From Rubricella aquisinus (GTDB lineage: Bacteria > Pseudomonadota > Alphaproteobacteria > Rhodobacterales > Rhodobacteraceae): 64,000 nt of DNA. Position 1 is the first letter of the stretch; the number at the start of each line of letters is the position of its first letter. The stretch is taken from the NCBI RefSeq assembly GCF_014199445.1, contig NZ_JACIJS010000007.1:1-64000 (forward strand). Direction: 5' to 3'. Below are positions 7,043 through 16,148 of this stretch, piece by piece. The notes under the pieces are model-generated. The model saw only the letters and a program-made list of their open reading frames with translations. It ran no database searches and had not been told where the DNA came from. The position numbers and the translations under genes are program-made.

Positions 7043-8866
7043 ATGGCCGATCAAAAGATCACACTGCCCGAGGATATCGCGAAAGACGTGCCCGAATGGA
7101 TGCAATCCAGCGCCGAGTTTGCCGCGAACATGGCGAAAGTGTCCGAGACATCGCAGGAAATCTGGACCCGGTTCTTGAGCGCGCAGGGCGATAGCACGGG
7201 GCCGATGCACAGCGATCCGCTCAACACGATGCCGGCCTTCACCGAATTTGCCAACACGCTCGCCGCCCATCCCAATGAGGTGGCGGAGGCGACGCTGGCC
7301 TATTGGACCTCCATGGGGGAGTTGTGGCGCGACACGACGCTGCGCTGGTTGGGTGCCGAGATGCCGGAGGAGCAGGGACGCCCCGACAAGCGGTTCAAAC
7401 ACAAGGAATGGTCGGAGAACCTGCTGTTCGACTACCTCAAGAAATCCTACCTCTTGACCGCCAACCACCTTCAGCAGAACGCGCATGATCTGGGGGAAAT
7501 GGACCCGCGCGACCGCAAGAAGGTCGAGTTTTATACCCGCACCTTTGTGGAGGCGATGAGCCCGACCAACTTTTTCGGCCTCAACCCCGAAGTGCTGGAA
7601 AGCACGATGAATGAGAAGGGTGAAAACCTTGTCCGGGGTCTCAACATGATGTTGCAGGATCTGGACCGGGGCAAAGGGCAACTTTTGATCCGTCAGACCG
7701 ATATGGAGCAGTTCAAGGTCGGCCAGAACATGGCGATGACCGAAGGACAGGTCGTGTTCGAAAACGAGCTGATGCAACTGATCCAATACGCGCCGCTGAC
7801 CGAAAAGGTCTATGCCAAGCCGCTTTTGATGATCCCGCCGTGGATCAACAAATACTATGTGCTCGACCTCAATGAGAAGAAGAGCATGATGAAATGGCTG
7901 GTGGAGCAGGGCTACACCGTGTTCATCATCTCATGGGTGAACCCCGATGAACGCTCCGCCGGGGAGACATGGGAAAGCTACCGGGAAAAGGGTGTGTCGA
8001 CCGCGATCGACAAGGTGCTGGAGGAAACAGGCCAGAAGCAGACCCATATTGCGAGCTACTGCATTGGCGGCACGATGGCGGGCACCTTCCTTGCCCATGC
8101 GGGCAAGACGAAGGACAAGCGCGTTGCCTCTGCCACCTTCTTTACCGCGCAGCTTGATTTCGAGGATGCCGGCGAATTGCAGGTGTTTGTGGACGAGCAG
8201 ACCATCGAGGCCGTCGAGGGCCAGATGGAAAAGGGCTATCTGCCTGCGCAAAGCATGGCGAGCGCGTTCAACATGCTGCGCTCCAGCGATCTGATCTGGG
8301 GCTATGTGATCAACAATTACATGCTCGGGAAAGAGCCGTTCCCGTTCGACCTTTTGTATTGGAACAGTGACAGCACCAGCATGCCCGCGCGGGTGCATCG
8401 CTTCTATCTGGAGCAGTTCTATCAAGACAATAATTTCGCCTGTGGCGATCTGAAAATCGGCGGTCTGAACGTGAAACTGTCCGATATCAACGTGCCGGTG
8501 TACCACGTTGCCGCAAAAGAGGATCACATCGCCCCTGCCGCGTCCGTCTATCGCGGGGCGCGGATGATGACGGGGGCGGATGTGCATTTCGTGCTCGCAG
8601 GCTCGGGCCATATCGCGGGCGTGGTCAACCCGCCTGCCCTTGGCAAATACCAGTATTGGGTGAATGACGATTATTCGTCGGAGGACATCACCGGATGGCT
8701 CGAACAGGCCGAAGAACGCCCCGGCTCCTGGTGGGTCGATTGGGACGCGTGGCTGTCTAAGCAATCGGGCCGCAAGGTGAACGCGCGCACACCGGGCAAG
8801 GTGCTTGGCACGATTGAGCCTGCACCGGGGTCTTATGTGAAGGTCCGTTTCGACGAAAAGGATTGA
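7043..8866 (+). CDS. phaC: Class I poly(3-hydroxyalkanoate) synthase
   Basis: Polymerises (R)-3-hydroxyacyl-CoA into storage polyester on granule surfaces. 607 residues, typical for class I. The lipase-like box SYCIGGTMA carries nucleophile Cys340; with Asp494 (KEDHIAP) and His523 (GSGHIAG) it completes the expected triad. The conserved WxW-type segment GSWWVDWDAW is near the C-terminus. Unlike many relatives, no phaP, phaR or phaZ gene adjoins it. A dispersed hairpin element begins at its stop codon. Confidence 0.95.
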   Translation: MADQKITLPEDIAKDVPEWMQSSAEFAANMAKVSETSQEIWTRFLSAQGDSTGPMHSDPLNTMPAFTEFANTLAAHPNEVAEATLAYWTSMGELWRDTTLRWLGAEMPEEQGRPDKRFKHKEWSENLLFDYLKKSYLLTANHLQQNAHDLGEMDPRDRKKVEFYTRTFVEAMSPTNFFGLNPEVLESTMNEKGENLVRGLNMMLQDLDRGKGQLLIRQTDMEQFKVGQNMAMTEGQVVFENELMQLIQYAPLTEKVYAKPLLMIPPWINKYYVLDLNEKKSMMKWLVEQGYTVFIISWVNPDERSAGETWESYREKGVSTAIDKVLEETGQKQTHIASYCIGGTMAGTFLAHAGKTKDKRVASATFFTAQLDFEDAGELQVFVDEQTIEAVEGQMEKGYLPAQSMASAFNMLRSSDLIWGYVINNYMLGKEPFPFDLLYWNSDSTSMPARVHRFYLEQFYQDNNFACGDLKIGGLNVKLSDINVPVYHVAAKEDHIAPAASVYRGARMMTGADVHFVLAGSGHIAGVVNPPALGKYQYWVNDDYSSEDITGWLEQAEERPGSWWVDWDAWLSKQSGRKVNARTPGKVLGTIEPAPGSYVKVRFDEKD

Positions 8867-8902
8867 TGCCTCCGGCGGGAGGTATTTGGGGAAAAAAGAA
8901 GC
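8865..8902 (+). repeat. Dispersed 3'-end hairpin element, copy D, after phaC
   Basis: The element GATGCCTCCGGCGGGAGG begins within the phaC stop codon and continues TATTTGGGG then an A-rich tail. Stem CCTCC/GGAGG is identical to copy C. Sense orientation at the end of phaC supports a terminator-type role. Confidence 0.65.
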
Positions 8903-8977
8903 CGATCAGGCCAAGCCGCCTTTACGACAGCATCCCTTGCGCCGCAGGATAGCCTGTGGAGCAGGGGAGGCGTGCTA

Positions 8978-9757
8978 ATGCGGATGGACGAGATCGTTGA
9001 TGGTGTCACTCATCCAATGGGCGCGGCCCCGTTCCGGGAGGCGTGTCGCGCGGCGCTGGATCGTGACGGTGTGCTCTGCCTGCCCGATTTCATCCAACCG
9101 GCAGCATTGGAGGCGATGCTCAATGAGGCGCGTGGGGCGCAGGATAAGGCGTATTTCTGCACCTCCCGGCATTCGGTTTATCTGACGCCCGCCGATCCGG
9201 CCTATCCGGCAGAGCATCCCGCAAACCGGCAAGTGGAATCGTCCAAAGGCTGTATCTGTGACGACGTGATCGGGGCAAATTCGCCCTTGCGCACGCTCTA
9301 TGATGATCCGGGGTTTCGGGCATTCGTGGCCGCTGTCACCGGAGAGGCCGCGCTCTATCCCTATGCCGATCCGCTGTCCTCCATCAACATTCACTATGCG
9401 CATCGGGGGCAGGAGCTTGGCTGGCATTTCGACAATTCGTCCTTCGCGATCACGCTGTTGATCCAGAAACCCGAGGCCGGCAGCCGGTTTGAGTATGTGA
9501 AAGACCTGCGCCGCGCCGATGCGGGGGAGATGAATTTCGAGGGCGTTCGAAAGCTGTTGGATGAGGAAATGACGCCAACGGTTCTTACGATGGAGCCCGC
9601 AACGCTGGTGCTGTTTCGGGGGCGCAACGCGATCCACCGGGTGTCCCCCAATGAGGGGGAAACGACGCGAATGCTGGCGGTCCTTGCCTATAACGCACAG
9701 CCGGGGGTGGCCCTGTCCGAGAATGCGCGCATGACCTTCTATGGGCGGTTGGGCTAA
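8978..9757 (+). CDS. Fe(II)/2-oxoglutarate-dependent oxygenase, HalD/BesD-like fold
   Basis: 259 residues. An iron site H150-x-D152 (GWHFDNS), distal H220 (NAIHRVSP) and 2-oxoglutarate-binding R231 (TTRMLAVLAYN) are readable, so it should be a non-haem iron oxygenase. The overall pattern recalls the HalD/BesD group, which includes amino-acid halogenases; halogenases replace the carboxylate with glycine, while here Asp152 is kept, which favours hydroxylation. Start 8978 chosen because GGGGAGG (8964-8970) is 7 bases upstream; a GTG at 8972 is too close. A TetR gene follows 61 bp downstream. Substrate unknown. Confidence 0.7.
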   Translation: MRMDEIVDGVTHPMGAAPFREACRAALDRDGVLCLPDFIQPAALEAMLNEARGAQDKAYFCTSRHSVYLTPADPAYPAEHPANRQVESSKGCICDDVIGANSPLRTLYDDPGFRAFVAAVTGEAALYPYADPLSSINIHYAHRGQELGWHFDNSSFAITLLIQKPEAGSRFEYVKDLRRADAGEMNFEGVRKLLDEEMTPTVLTMEPATLVLFRGRNAIHRVSPNEGETTRMLAVLAYNAQPGVALSENARMTFYGRLG

Positions 9758-9765
9758 CCGAAGTC

Positions 9766-9795
9766 TTGCTTACTGCACGAGCGTTCAGTTATGCT
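9766..9795 (+). promoter_or_regulatory. tetR promoter with an operator filling the spacer
   Basis: TTGCTT (9766-9771), 18-base spacer, TATGCT (9790-9795). The spacer is itself an inverted repeat, ACTGCACGAGCGTTCAGT (9772-9789), with one mismatch between the 8-base arms CGTGCAGT and CGTTCAGT. It resembles common TetR operators, and its place between the core elements predicts repression of the downstream tetR by its own product. Confidence 0.65.
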
Positions 9796-9818
9796 CCCGA
9801 TCAAAGGGAGCAAAGCCG

Positions 9819-10439
9819 ATGGCGCGCAAGAGCGGATCAAGCGGTGAGAAAACGGCGATTGCCGTGCGGGAGGCAGCCATCCGGTTGATTGCCCAGCACG
9901 GGTTTGCGGCCGTTTCCATGCGCCAGATCGCGCGGGAAGTGGGCGTTCAGGCAGGGGCCTTGTACCTCTACACCCCGGACAAGCAATCGCTGCTGTTCGA
10001 TATCCTCAAAAGCCATATGGAGGATCTGCTATCTTCCTGGCAGGACGAAGCGCCCGGTTCCGATATGGCACCCGAGGCCCGGCTGGAGCGGTTTGTCCGC
10101 TTCCACATCCGGTATCATATCTCCCGGCAGGACCGGGTTTTCATCTCCTATATGGAGTTGCGCAACCTCTCCCCCGATAATTTCGTGGAGATTGAGCGAT
10201 TGCGGCGGCTCTATGAGGATGTGCTGGGCGAAATCCTGAGCGATGGCGCGGCCAAGGGCGTGTTCGTGATGGAAGATATCCGGGTCACAACCATGGCGAT
10301 GATCGCGATGCTCACCGGGGTCAGCACATGGTTCCGCGAAGGGGGCCGGTTGGGGCCGGATGACATTGCGGCCCATTACATTTCCATGTCGCTGCGCCTT
10401 GCGGGCGCGCATGTGCCCATGCTGGCCGTGGCCGAATAA
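9819..10439 (+). CDS. TetR-family transcriptional regulator
   Basis: 206 residues: an N-terminal helix-turn-helix (AAIRLIAQHGFAAVSMRQIA then VGVQAGALYLYTPDKQSLL, about 20-65) and a helical ligand domain with TetR_C-type features (MEDI..TTMAMIAMLTGVSTWF). Start at 9819 is set by AAGGGAG 8 bases upstream. It is probably autoregulated through the operator at 9772-9789. The oxygenase gene just upstream on the same strand is a plausible co-regulated partner, but no second operator copy is seen before it. Confidence 0.88.
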   Translation: MARKSGSSGEKTAIAVREAAIRLIAQHGFAAVSMRQIAREVGVQAGALYLYTPDKQSLLFDILKSHMEDLLSSWQDEAPGSDMAPEARLERFVRFHIRYHISRQDRVFISYMELRNLSPDNFVEIERLRRLYEDVLGEILSDGAAKGVFVMEDIRVTTMAMIAMLTGVSTWFREGGRLGPDDIAAHYISMSLRLAGAHVPMLAVAE

Positions 10440-10441
10440 TC

Positions 10442-11449
10442 CTAAAGAAACCCGTGCGTGTGCAGGGTGGAAAGCAGGCGTTCGGCAAAATCCTCCGATG
10501 ACAGGTCCAGCGCCTGTTGCCCCAATCGCCACGCAAGATACCGATCAAGAGCCGCCTGCGCAGGTCGGGGTAAATCAAGCGCGCGGGCCAGCGCGCCGCC
10601 CGTGTCGCAGCGGGTCGTGGCATGTCCATAATCGGCCATCCCGCAGGTGATCACATGGCAGCCGTGCAAAAGCGCCTCAAGCCCCGTGCCGGAATTGCCC
10701 GTCACGACCGTGCGCGCGCGGGGAAAGATGTCATGCAGGCTGGCTTGCGTGACCCAGACCCCATGTGCCGGATCGTGCAACCGCGCGAGCGCCTGATCCG
10801 GTGGGGCCGCCGGGTGCGGCTTCACGATCACGGGCCGCGTGCCGCGTGCGGCCAGAACGCCGCGCAGAATATCCTCTCGCGACAGGGTGGTGAGCGAGAG
10901 GACCAGATCGCCGGGCACTTGCAGCATCACCGCAATCGCGTCGCTGGTGTCGGGCAGGGGCAAGGCACCTTGCGGCGGTTGCGCCAGTTTCGACAGGTTC
11001 GCCGCGCGAAACCGCTGCAACAGGGCCACGCGCAGGCCCGGCTGGATGGGTGCCGCCTCCGGCTCATAGCGCGATTGCGCCAGATGTGAGAAAGCGGCAA
11101 ATCCGTGCCGGTCCAGCCGGAAAAATCCCGGCAGCGCATCCTGACTGAGATAGAGCGCATTCGGGTGGCGCTGACGTCCGTGGAACAGGATATGCTTGGT
11201 CCGTGGCGCGCGGCGCAGCGCATGTTCGAAATAGCGAGGATGGTTTTCGCGCTGCACCTGCCAGTCAAAGCGGATGCCCGCGTCCTGCATGGTTTCGGCA
11301 AAGCGATTGTAGAAAGCGGCGATCTGGTTTTGCCCCGGTCCCTGCGCAAGGGCCGCGACATGCAGGCGAAACGCGGCTGCGCGGGGCGCGTCATTCCAAT
11401 TGGGGCGCGGGTCGGTCCAGTCGATCTGATCCACAAACGGGGCGGGCAC
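10442..11449 (-). CDS. Capsule polysaccharide synthesis (KpsC/KpsS-like) protein
   Basis: 335 residues. The central and C-terminal part has VIVKPHP, a short VWVTQASLHDIFPRARTVV block and GNSGTGLEALLHGCHVI, the pattern of capsule-synthesis proteins that include Kdo transferases. A GTG start at 11449 is chosen because AAGGAG (11455-11460) lies exactly 5 bases upstream; longer readings run into glyA. It lies 52 bp after glyA on the same strand and stands alone, with no other capsule gene nearby. Exact sugar donor unknown. Confidence 0.65.
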   Translation of the reverse strand: MPAPFVDQIDWTDPRPNWNDAPRAAAFRLHVAALAQGPGQNQIAAFYNRFAETMQDAGIRFDWQVQRENHPRYFEHALRRAPRTKHILFHGRQRHPNALYLSQDALPGFFRLDRHGFAAFSHLAQSRYEPEAAPIQPGLRVALLQRFRAANLSKLAQPPQGALPLPDTSDAIAVMLQVPGDLVLSLTTLSREDILRGVLAARGTRPVIVKPHPAAPPDQALARLHDPAHGVWVTQASLHDIFPRARTVVTGNSGTGLEALLHGCHVITCGMADYGHATTRCDTGGALARALDLPRPAQAALDRYLAWRLGQQALDLSSEDFAERLLSTLHTHGFL

Positions 11450-11501
11450 TTCCGCTCCTTTCCGAAGCTGGGCGCGCGATGGCCGCGCGCCCGGTATCAG
11501 A

Positions 11502-12797
11502 TCACATATTCGGGTAGATGGGGAAGCGGTCGCAGAGCGCCTTGACCTGCGCCTTGACCTGCGCCTCAACTTCGCCATTGCCCTCTTCGCCGTTGGCGGC
11601 AAGGCCATCGACGACCTTGACGATCATCTCACCGATTTCAGCGAATTCCGCCTCGCCAAACCCGCGCGTGGTGCCTGCGGGCGTGCCAAGGCGCACGCCG
11701 GAGGTGACCATCGGCTTCTCGGGATCAAACGGGATGCCGTTCTTGTTGCAGGTGATATGCGCGCGGCCAAGTGCCTGTTCGGTGGCGTTGCCCTTTACGC
11801 CCTTGGGCCGCAGATCAACGAGCATGACATGGGTGTCTGTACCGCCCGTGACGATATCAAGCCCCCCTTTCATCAGCGTCTCGGCAAGCTGCTGCGCGTT
11901 GCGGATGACCTGCGCCTGATAGGTCTCGAATTCAGGGCGGAGCGCTTCGCCAAAGGCAACAGCCTTGGCCGCGATGACATGCATCAACGGGCCACCCTGA
12001 ATGCCGGGGAAGATGGCGGAGTTGAATTTCTTGGCCAAGGCCTCGTCATTGGTCAGGATCATGCCGCCGCGCGGGCCGCGCAGGGTCTTATGCGTCGTGG
12101 TGGTGGCGACATGCGCGTGATCAAGCGGATTCGGGTGCTGCTTGCCCGCCACAAGACCCGCGAAATGGGCCATGTCCACATGCAGATAGGCGCCGACGCT
12201 GTCCGCGATTTCCCGGAATACCTTAAAGTCGATCTGGCGCGGAACGGCGGAGCCGCCTGCGACGATGACTTTCGGTTTATGTTCTGCCGCAAGCTCCGCC
12301 ACCTGATCATAGTCAAGCCGGCTGTCCTGCTTGCGCACGCCGTAATGCACCGCGTTGAACCACTTGCCCGACTGGTTGACCTTGGCCCCATGGGTCAGGT
12401 GGCCCCCGGCGGACAGGTCCATGCCCATGAACGTGTCACCGGGCTGCATCAGCGACATGAACACCGCTTGGTTCGCTTGCGAGCCGGAATTGGGCTGCAC
12501 ATTGGCAAAGCCGCAGTTGAACAATTGCTTGGCGCGCTCAATGGCGAGGTTTTCGGCCACATCCACATGCTGACACCCGCCATAATAGCGCCGGCCAGGA
12601 TAGCCTTCGGCGTATTTGTTGGTCATGACATGGCCCTGCGCTTCCATCACGGCGGCAGAGACGATGTTCTCGGAAGCGATCAGTTCGATTTCGTCGCGCT
12701 GGCGCGTCAACTCGTCGGTGATCGAGCCCCAAAGCTCGGGATCGCGGGAAGCGAGGGTTTCGGTGAAAAAGCCAGTGTCACGGACGGTCTTGAGCAT
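11502..12797 (-). CDS. glyA: Serine hydroxymethyltransferase
   Basis: Interconverts serine and glycine with tetrahydrofolate, supplying one-carbon units. 431 residues, full length. Visible: [10 protein letters not shown] (38-47), [13 protein letters not shown] (62-74), [13 protein letters not shown] and [14 protein letters not shown] with PLP lysine K237. CAGGAG lies upstream of the ATG. No glycine riboswitch is apparent in the 214-bp divergent gap shared with nadK. Confidence 0.96.
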   Translation of the reverse strand: MLKTVRDTGFFTETLASRDPELWGSITDELTRQRDEIELIASENIVSAAVMEAQGHVMTNKYAEGYPGRRYYGGCQHVDVAENLAIERAKQLFNCGFANVQPNSGSQANQAVFMSLMQPGDTFMGMDLSAGGHLTHGAKVNQSGKWFNAVHYGVRKQDSRLDYDQVAELAAEHKPKVIVAGGSAVPRQIDFKVFREIADSVGAYLHVDMAHFAGLVAGKQHPNPLDHAHVATTTTHKTLRGPRGGMILTNDEALAKKFNSAIFPGIQGGPLMHVIAAKAVAFGEALRPEFETYQAQVIRNAQQLAETLMKGGLDIVTGGTDTHVMLVDLRPKGVKGNATEQALGRAHITCNKNGIPFDPEKPMVTSGVRLGTPAGTTRGFGEAEFAEIGEMIVKVVDGLAANGEEGNGEVEAQVKAQVKALCDRFPIYPNM

Positions 12798-13011
12798 TGG
12801 GCCACTCCTGAAGGGTCAATCTTGGCGCAGGATGTAACGCGGCGCGGGGGTGGGTGCAAACGACCTTTACGTCACTCTCCGCAATAAAAACGTCAAAAGG
12901 GGGCAGGGGAGGAAACTTCGTTTCCAATTGCGGCGCATTTCCCTTGGCACGCGCTGGGGGATCGGGTGTAGTCAGAGGAAAACGGGATGCAACAAAAGGC
13001 AGGGCAGCGCC

Positions 13012-13776
13012 GTGCGATTTCAAAACATCAGCTTCGTGGCTAGCCACGCGCAGGAGGCCGAGCTGGCGCGTCAGGCGCTGGTGTCGCTCTATGGCGATTG
13101 CGCGGTGGAGGAAGCGGATGTGATCGTGGCGCTGGGCGGCGACGGGTTCATGTTGCAAACCCTGCACGACACCGAACATCTGCGCGCGCCAGTCTACGGG
13201 ATGAACCGGGGCACGGTCGGGTTCATGATGAACGCGTTTGCGCTGGAGGATCTGCGCGCGCGGCTGGAGGCGGCGGAAGATGCCAGCATCCATCCGTTGC
13301 GCATGTCCGCACAGACCCGCGCGGGGGAGACGCGCACGGCGCTCGCGATCAACGAGGTGTCGATGCTGCGCATGGGCCCACAAGCGGCCAAATTGCGCAT
13401 TTTCGTCGATGGGCGGGAGCGGATGGCCGAACTGGTCTGCGATGGCGCGCTGGTTTGCACACCCGCAGGCAGCACCGCGTATAATTATTCCGCCCATGGC
13501 CCGATCCTGCCCATCGGGGCGGATATTCTGGCGCTGACGGCGATTTCGGCCTTCCGACCCCGGCGCTGGCGTGGCGCGCTTTTGCCGATCCGGGCGCGGG
13601 TTCGGTTCGAGGTGGTGGAGGATGAAAAGCGCCCGGTTGCCGCCACTGCCGACGGGCTTGAGGTGCGCGATGTCCTGAGTGTCGATATCCAGTCCGAGCC
13701 GGACGTGGTGCATCACATCCTGTTTGATCCTGGTCACGGGTTGGAAGAGCGCCTGATCCGGGAGCAATTCGCGTAA
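13012..13776 (+). CDS. nadK: NAD kinase
   Basis: Phosphorylates NAD to NADP. 254 residues from a GTG start at 13012, chosen because relatives begin (M)RFQ-x-I-x-FVAS immediately before the first strand; upstream in-frame sequence is low-quality coding. Visible: [11 protein letters not shown] with the conserved GGDG (42-45), the NE-containing AINEVSML, and [15 protein letters not shown]. The Shine-Dalgarno is weak. A copy of the dispersed hairpin follows 27 bp after the stop. Confidence 0.92.
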   Translation: MRFQNISFVASHAQEAELARQALVSLYGDCAVEEADVIVALGGDGFMLQTLHDTEHLRAPVYGMNRGTVGFMMNAFALEDLRARLEAAEDASIHPLRMSAQTRAGETRTALAINEVSMLRMGPQAAKLRIFVDGRERMAELVCDGALVCTPAGSTAYNYSAHGPILPIGADILALTAISAFRPRRWRGALLPIRARVRFEVVEDEKRPVAATADGLEVRDVLSVDIQSEPDVVHHILFDPGHGLEERLIREQFA

Positions 13777-13802
13777 ATCGGCACCGTTCCGCAAGATGGA
13801 GA

Positions 13803-13850
13803 GATGCGCGCTCGCCGCGCGGGCGAGGTATTTGTGGAAAAAAGAAACGC
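13803..13850 (+). repeat. Dispersed 3'-end hairpin element, copy E, after nadK
   Basis: Starts GATGCGCG, then stem CTCGCC/GGCGAG, then GTATTTGTGG and an A-rich tail ending GAAACGC. The stem bases differ from copies C and D but pairing is kept, a compensatory change that supports selection for the hairpin. It also separates nadK from the convergent P450 gene ending at 13855. Confidence 0.65.
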
Positions 13851-13854
13851 AGGG

Positions 13855-14994
13855 TCAGCCTGACAGTCTGACCGGGACGCGTGTTGGCCCGCGAAACGCC
13901 CATCCGGCGAACGGGGCCGGTCCCGTTAGCGTCATCTCGGGGAAGCGCGTGAACAGGAGCGGCAGAGCCACCTCTGCCACGAGGCTGCGAGACGCGGCCG
14001 CCCCCGCGCAGAAATGTGGCCCTGCGCCAAAGGCGATATGCTGGCCGGGATCGCGGCTCAGGTCGAACCTGTCCGGGTTATCGAACACATCAGGATCGCG
14101 ATTGGCCGCGCCGAACATCAGGAAAACGCGATCTTCGGCTGCGAAGGTCACACCGCCATAGCTGTGCGCCATGGCGATGCGGCGCGGGGACATGCCGATG
14201 GGGCTGATCCATCGGACATACTCATCAAACACCCGGCGCCAATCCGCGCGCGGCTGGTCTGGATGCGCCAAGAGCGCCCAAGCCGCCCCGGCAATGGCAT
14301 CGCGCGGCTCGTTCTGCCCGCCGGAAATCGTCAGCTTGATGTTGGCGCGGATGCTGTCCATCGGCATCCCGGCGCGCAGTGTGACGGCCAATAGGCTCGG
14401 GTCATCGGGCGCGAAGCCCAGCGCGATCCGCGCGTCGATTGTGGCGTCAATCCCAGCGGTGGCCGCATGGCAACGCGCCTCCACCGCCGGATCGCCCGCG
14501 TAATTCGCGATCCCGTCGATCATCGCCTGCGACCACGCGTCCATGTCGCGAAAATCCATGTTCGTGAGGCCCGTGATATGCTTGAGCGCCTCAGCGGAGA
14601 CGGGCATCGCATAGTCGGTCACCAGATCCGCCTCCTGCGGCAGGGCATCAAGGATCCGCTCCGCCTCGGCACGAAACAGCCCGGCCCAATGATCGCGCAC
14701 GGTGCGGGGGGAGAGGCTTGGAAAGATCGCCTTACGCTCGGCCAGATGCGCCGCGCCATCCTTGCGCATCAGGTTATGGCCCATCAGCACATTCATCAGG
14801 CCCGCGGGCTGATGGGAGGAAAACACCTCCGTGTTCTTTTCACAGAGGAAAATATCGGCGCGTCTGGTCAAAAGGGTCGCGCCCAGTTGCGGAACGTAAG
14901 CAATCGGCGCCTCTGCCTGCATCCGCTTCAGGGTCGGATACGGGTCGGCGGCAAAGGAGGCCGGATCAATCGGGAATTCGGGCACTGTGGACAT
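13855..14994 (-). CDS. Cytochrome P450 with an unusual I-helix
   Basis: 379-residue soluble bacterial P450. The haem loop FGAGPHFCAGAAASR gives Cys329 as the iron ligand; the K-helix ExxR is E258-Y-V-R261. The I-helix reads ISGGQNEPRD (223-232), so the usual acid-Thr pair used for oxygen activation is missing and Asn/Glu stand in its place. ATG at 14994 preferred over an upstream TTG for fit with family starts. It begins 46 bp after the ArsP-type permease, on the same strand, suggesting one operon with arsR. Substrate unknown. Confidence 0.88.
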   Translation of the reverse strand: MSTVPEFPIDPASFAADPYPTLKRMQAEAPIAYVPQLGATLLTRRADIFLCEKNTEVFSSHQPAGLMNVLMGHNLMRKDGAAHLAERKAIFPSLSPRTVRDHWAGLFRAEAERILDALPQEADLVTDYAMPVSAEALKHITGLTNMDFRDMDAWSQAMIDGIANYAGDPAVEARCHAATAGIDATIDARIALGFAPDDPSLLAVTLRAGMPMDSIRANIKLTISGGQNEPRDAIAGAAWALLAHPDQPRADWRRVFDEYVRWISPIGMSPRRIAMAHSYGGVTFAAEDRVFLMFGAANRDPDVFDNPDRFDLSRDPGQHIAFGAGPHFCAGAAASRSLVAEVALPLLFTRFPEMTLTGPAPFAGWAFRGPTRVPVRLSG

Positions 14995-15040
14995 GGTCCA
15001 ACCCTGCGCCCGAAAGAGGGAATGGGTCAAGGAACCCAGT

Positions 15041-16093
15041 TCACAGCACCGACCACATCTGGAACATCAGCCCGGCGGAAAACGACCCCACGAGCGCCAG
15101 CGCGATATAGAGCGCAAAGACCTGCCGCTTGACCAAAGCCCAGACCGCAATCGCTGCCGGAAGGGAGGACACACCGCCCGCGACCAGAAAGGCAAGGCCC
15201 GCACCCGGTGCCATGCCCTGCTCGATCAGACCACCGACAAGGGGCAGCGCGGCGTAACCGTTGAGATAGGCCGGCACGCCAACCAGCGTGGCGATCAGGA
15301 TCGGGGCGATGCCGGTGCCGCCCACCACTCCGGCGATCACATCCGCAGGCAGCCATGCAAGCATCAGGCTTTCCAGAACGAAGGCAAAGAGCAGCCATTT
15401 GGCAAGGAACAGCGTCGATTTGACGGCCTCACGCTGAAATTTGCTGCGCCGGGCCGGATCGTTCCAGAACGCCCAGACCACCGGCGCGGGGGTGCGCACC
15501 GCCGCGCCGCCGCAACCGCCATTGCCCACGCCGTCGCGCAGCGGATCAGTAAGGTGGCCCGCCTGCATCAGCATATGCACCACAAGCCCGCCAAAGGAAC
15601 CAAGCGCCACCGCGACAACCGTTTTTGCAATGGCAAATTCCAGCCCCAAGACGCCAGTGGTGAGCACGAACATCGACGGGTCCATAATGGGGGAGGCCAG
15701 CCAGAACGCCATCACGGCAGAGAGCGGCACGCCCATCACCAAGAGGGCCGCGATAAGCGGGATCACCCCGCAAGAGCAAAAGGGCGACAGGCCGCCGACA
15801 ATCGCTGCAATCCCGATCATCACAAGGGGGGAGCCGGTAAAGGCCCGCGCGATCAGCCCATCCGCCGAGCTTGCCGCCGCATAGGCCGCGATCCCGATCG
15901 ACAGAAGGAGAAAGGGCAAAACGCCCGCAAAACTTGTCAGGGCAAATTGCGCGGTCTCGACCCCTTGAGCCGGGGCAAAGATCAAAAGGCCCGCAACGAT
16001 CGAAGCGGTCAAAAGCCAGACCCGCTCTTTCGACCAAAGGCTCTGCGCCATGTCGGTCGCGCGGGCGCGGAGGGTGAGTGCAAGTTCCGTCAT
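15041..16093 (-). CDS. ArsP-type (DUF318) membrane permease
   Basis: 350 residues with about eight to ten membrane segments. The first half ends with GLSPFCSCGVIPL, the CxC motif (C106, C108) of the DUF318/ArsP family; ArsP members export trivalent organoarsenicals, others are uncharacterised. A conserved partner motif recurs in the second half (DVIAGVVGGTGIAPIL). Start 16093 is supported by the position of the first hydrophobic helix. It lies 55 bp after arsR, whose regulator type fits thiophilic toxin export, and before the P450. Confidence 0.78.
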   Translation of the reverse strand: MTELALTLRARATDMAQSLWSKERVWLLTASIVAGLLIFAPAQGVETAQFALTSFAGVLPFLLLSIGIAAYAAASSADGLIARAFTGSPLVMIGIAAIVGGLSPFCSCGVIPLIAALLVMGVPLSAVMAFWLASPIMDPSMFVLTTGVLGLEFAIAKTVVAVALGSFGGLVVHMLMQAGHLTDPLRDGVGNGGCGGAAVRTPAPVVWAFWNDPARRSKFQREAVKSTLFLAKWLLFAFVLESLMLAWLPADVIAGVVGGTGIAPILIATLVGVPAYLNGYAALPLVGGLIEQGMAPGAGLAFLVAGGVSSLPAAIAVWALVKRQVFALYIALALVGSFSAGLMFQMWSVL

Positions 16094-16148
16094 AGCGATA
16101 TATCCAGTTTTGTCGTTATATTTGAGCGAAAGAAAAGGAGGCCGCGTG

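Noticed and set aside
12850-13011. 54-codon N-terminal extension of nadK
   Set aside because: NAD kinases begin directly before the FVAS strand; the extra part is basic, without structure or a ribosome site.
12798-13011. Glycine riboswitch or other aptamer before glyA
   Set aside because: The 214-bp gap shows no paired aptamer-like stems or conserved riboswitch core that I recognise.
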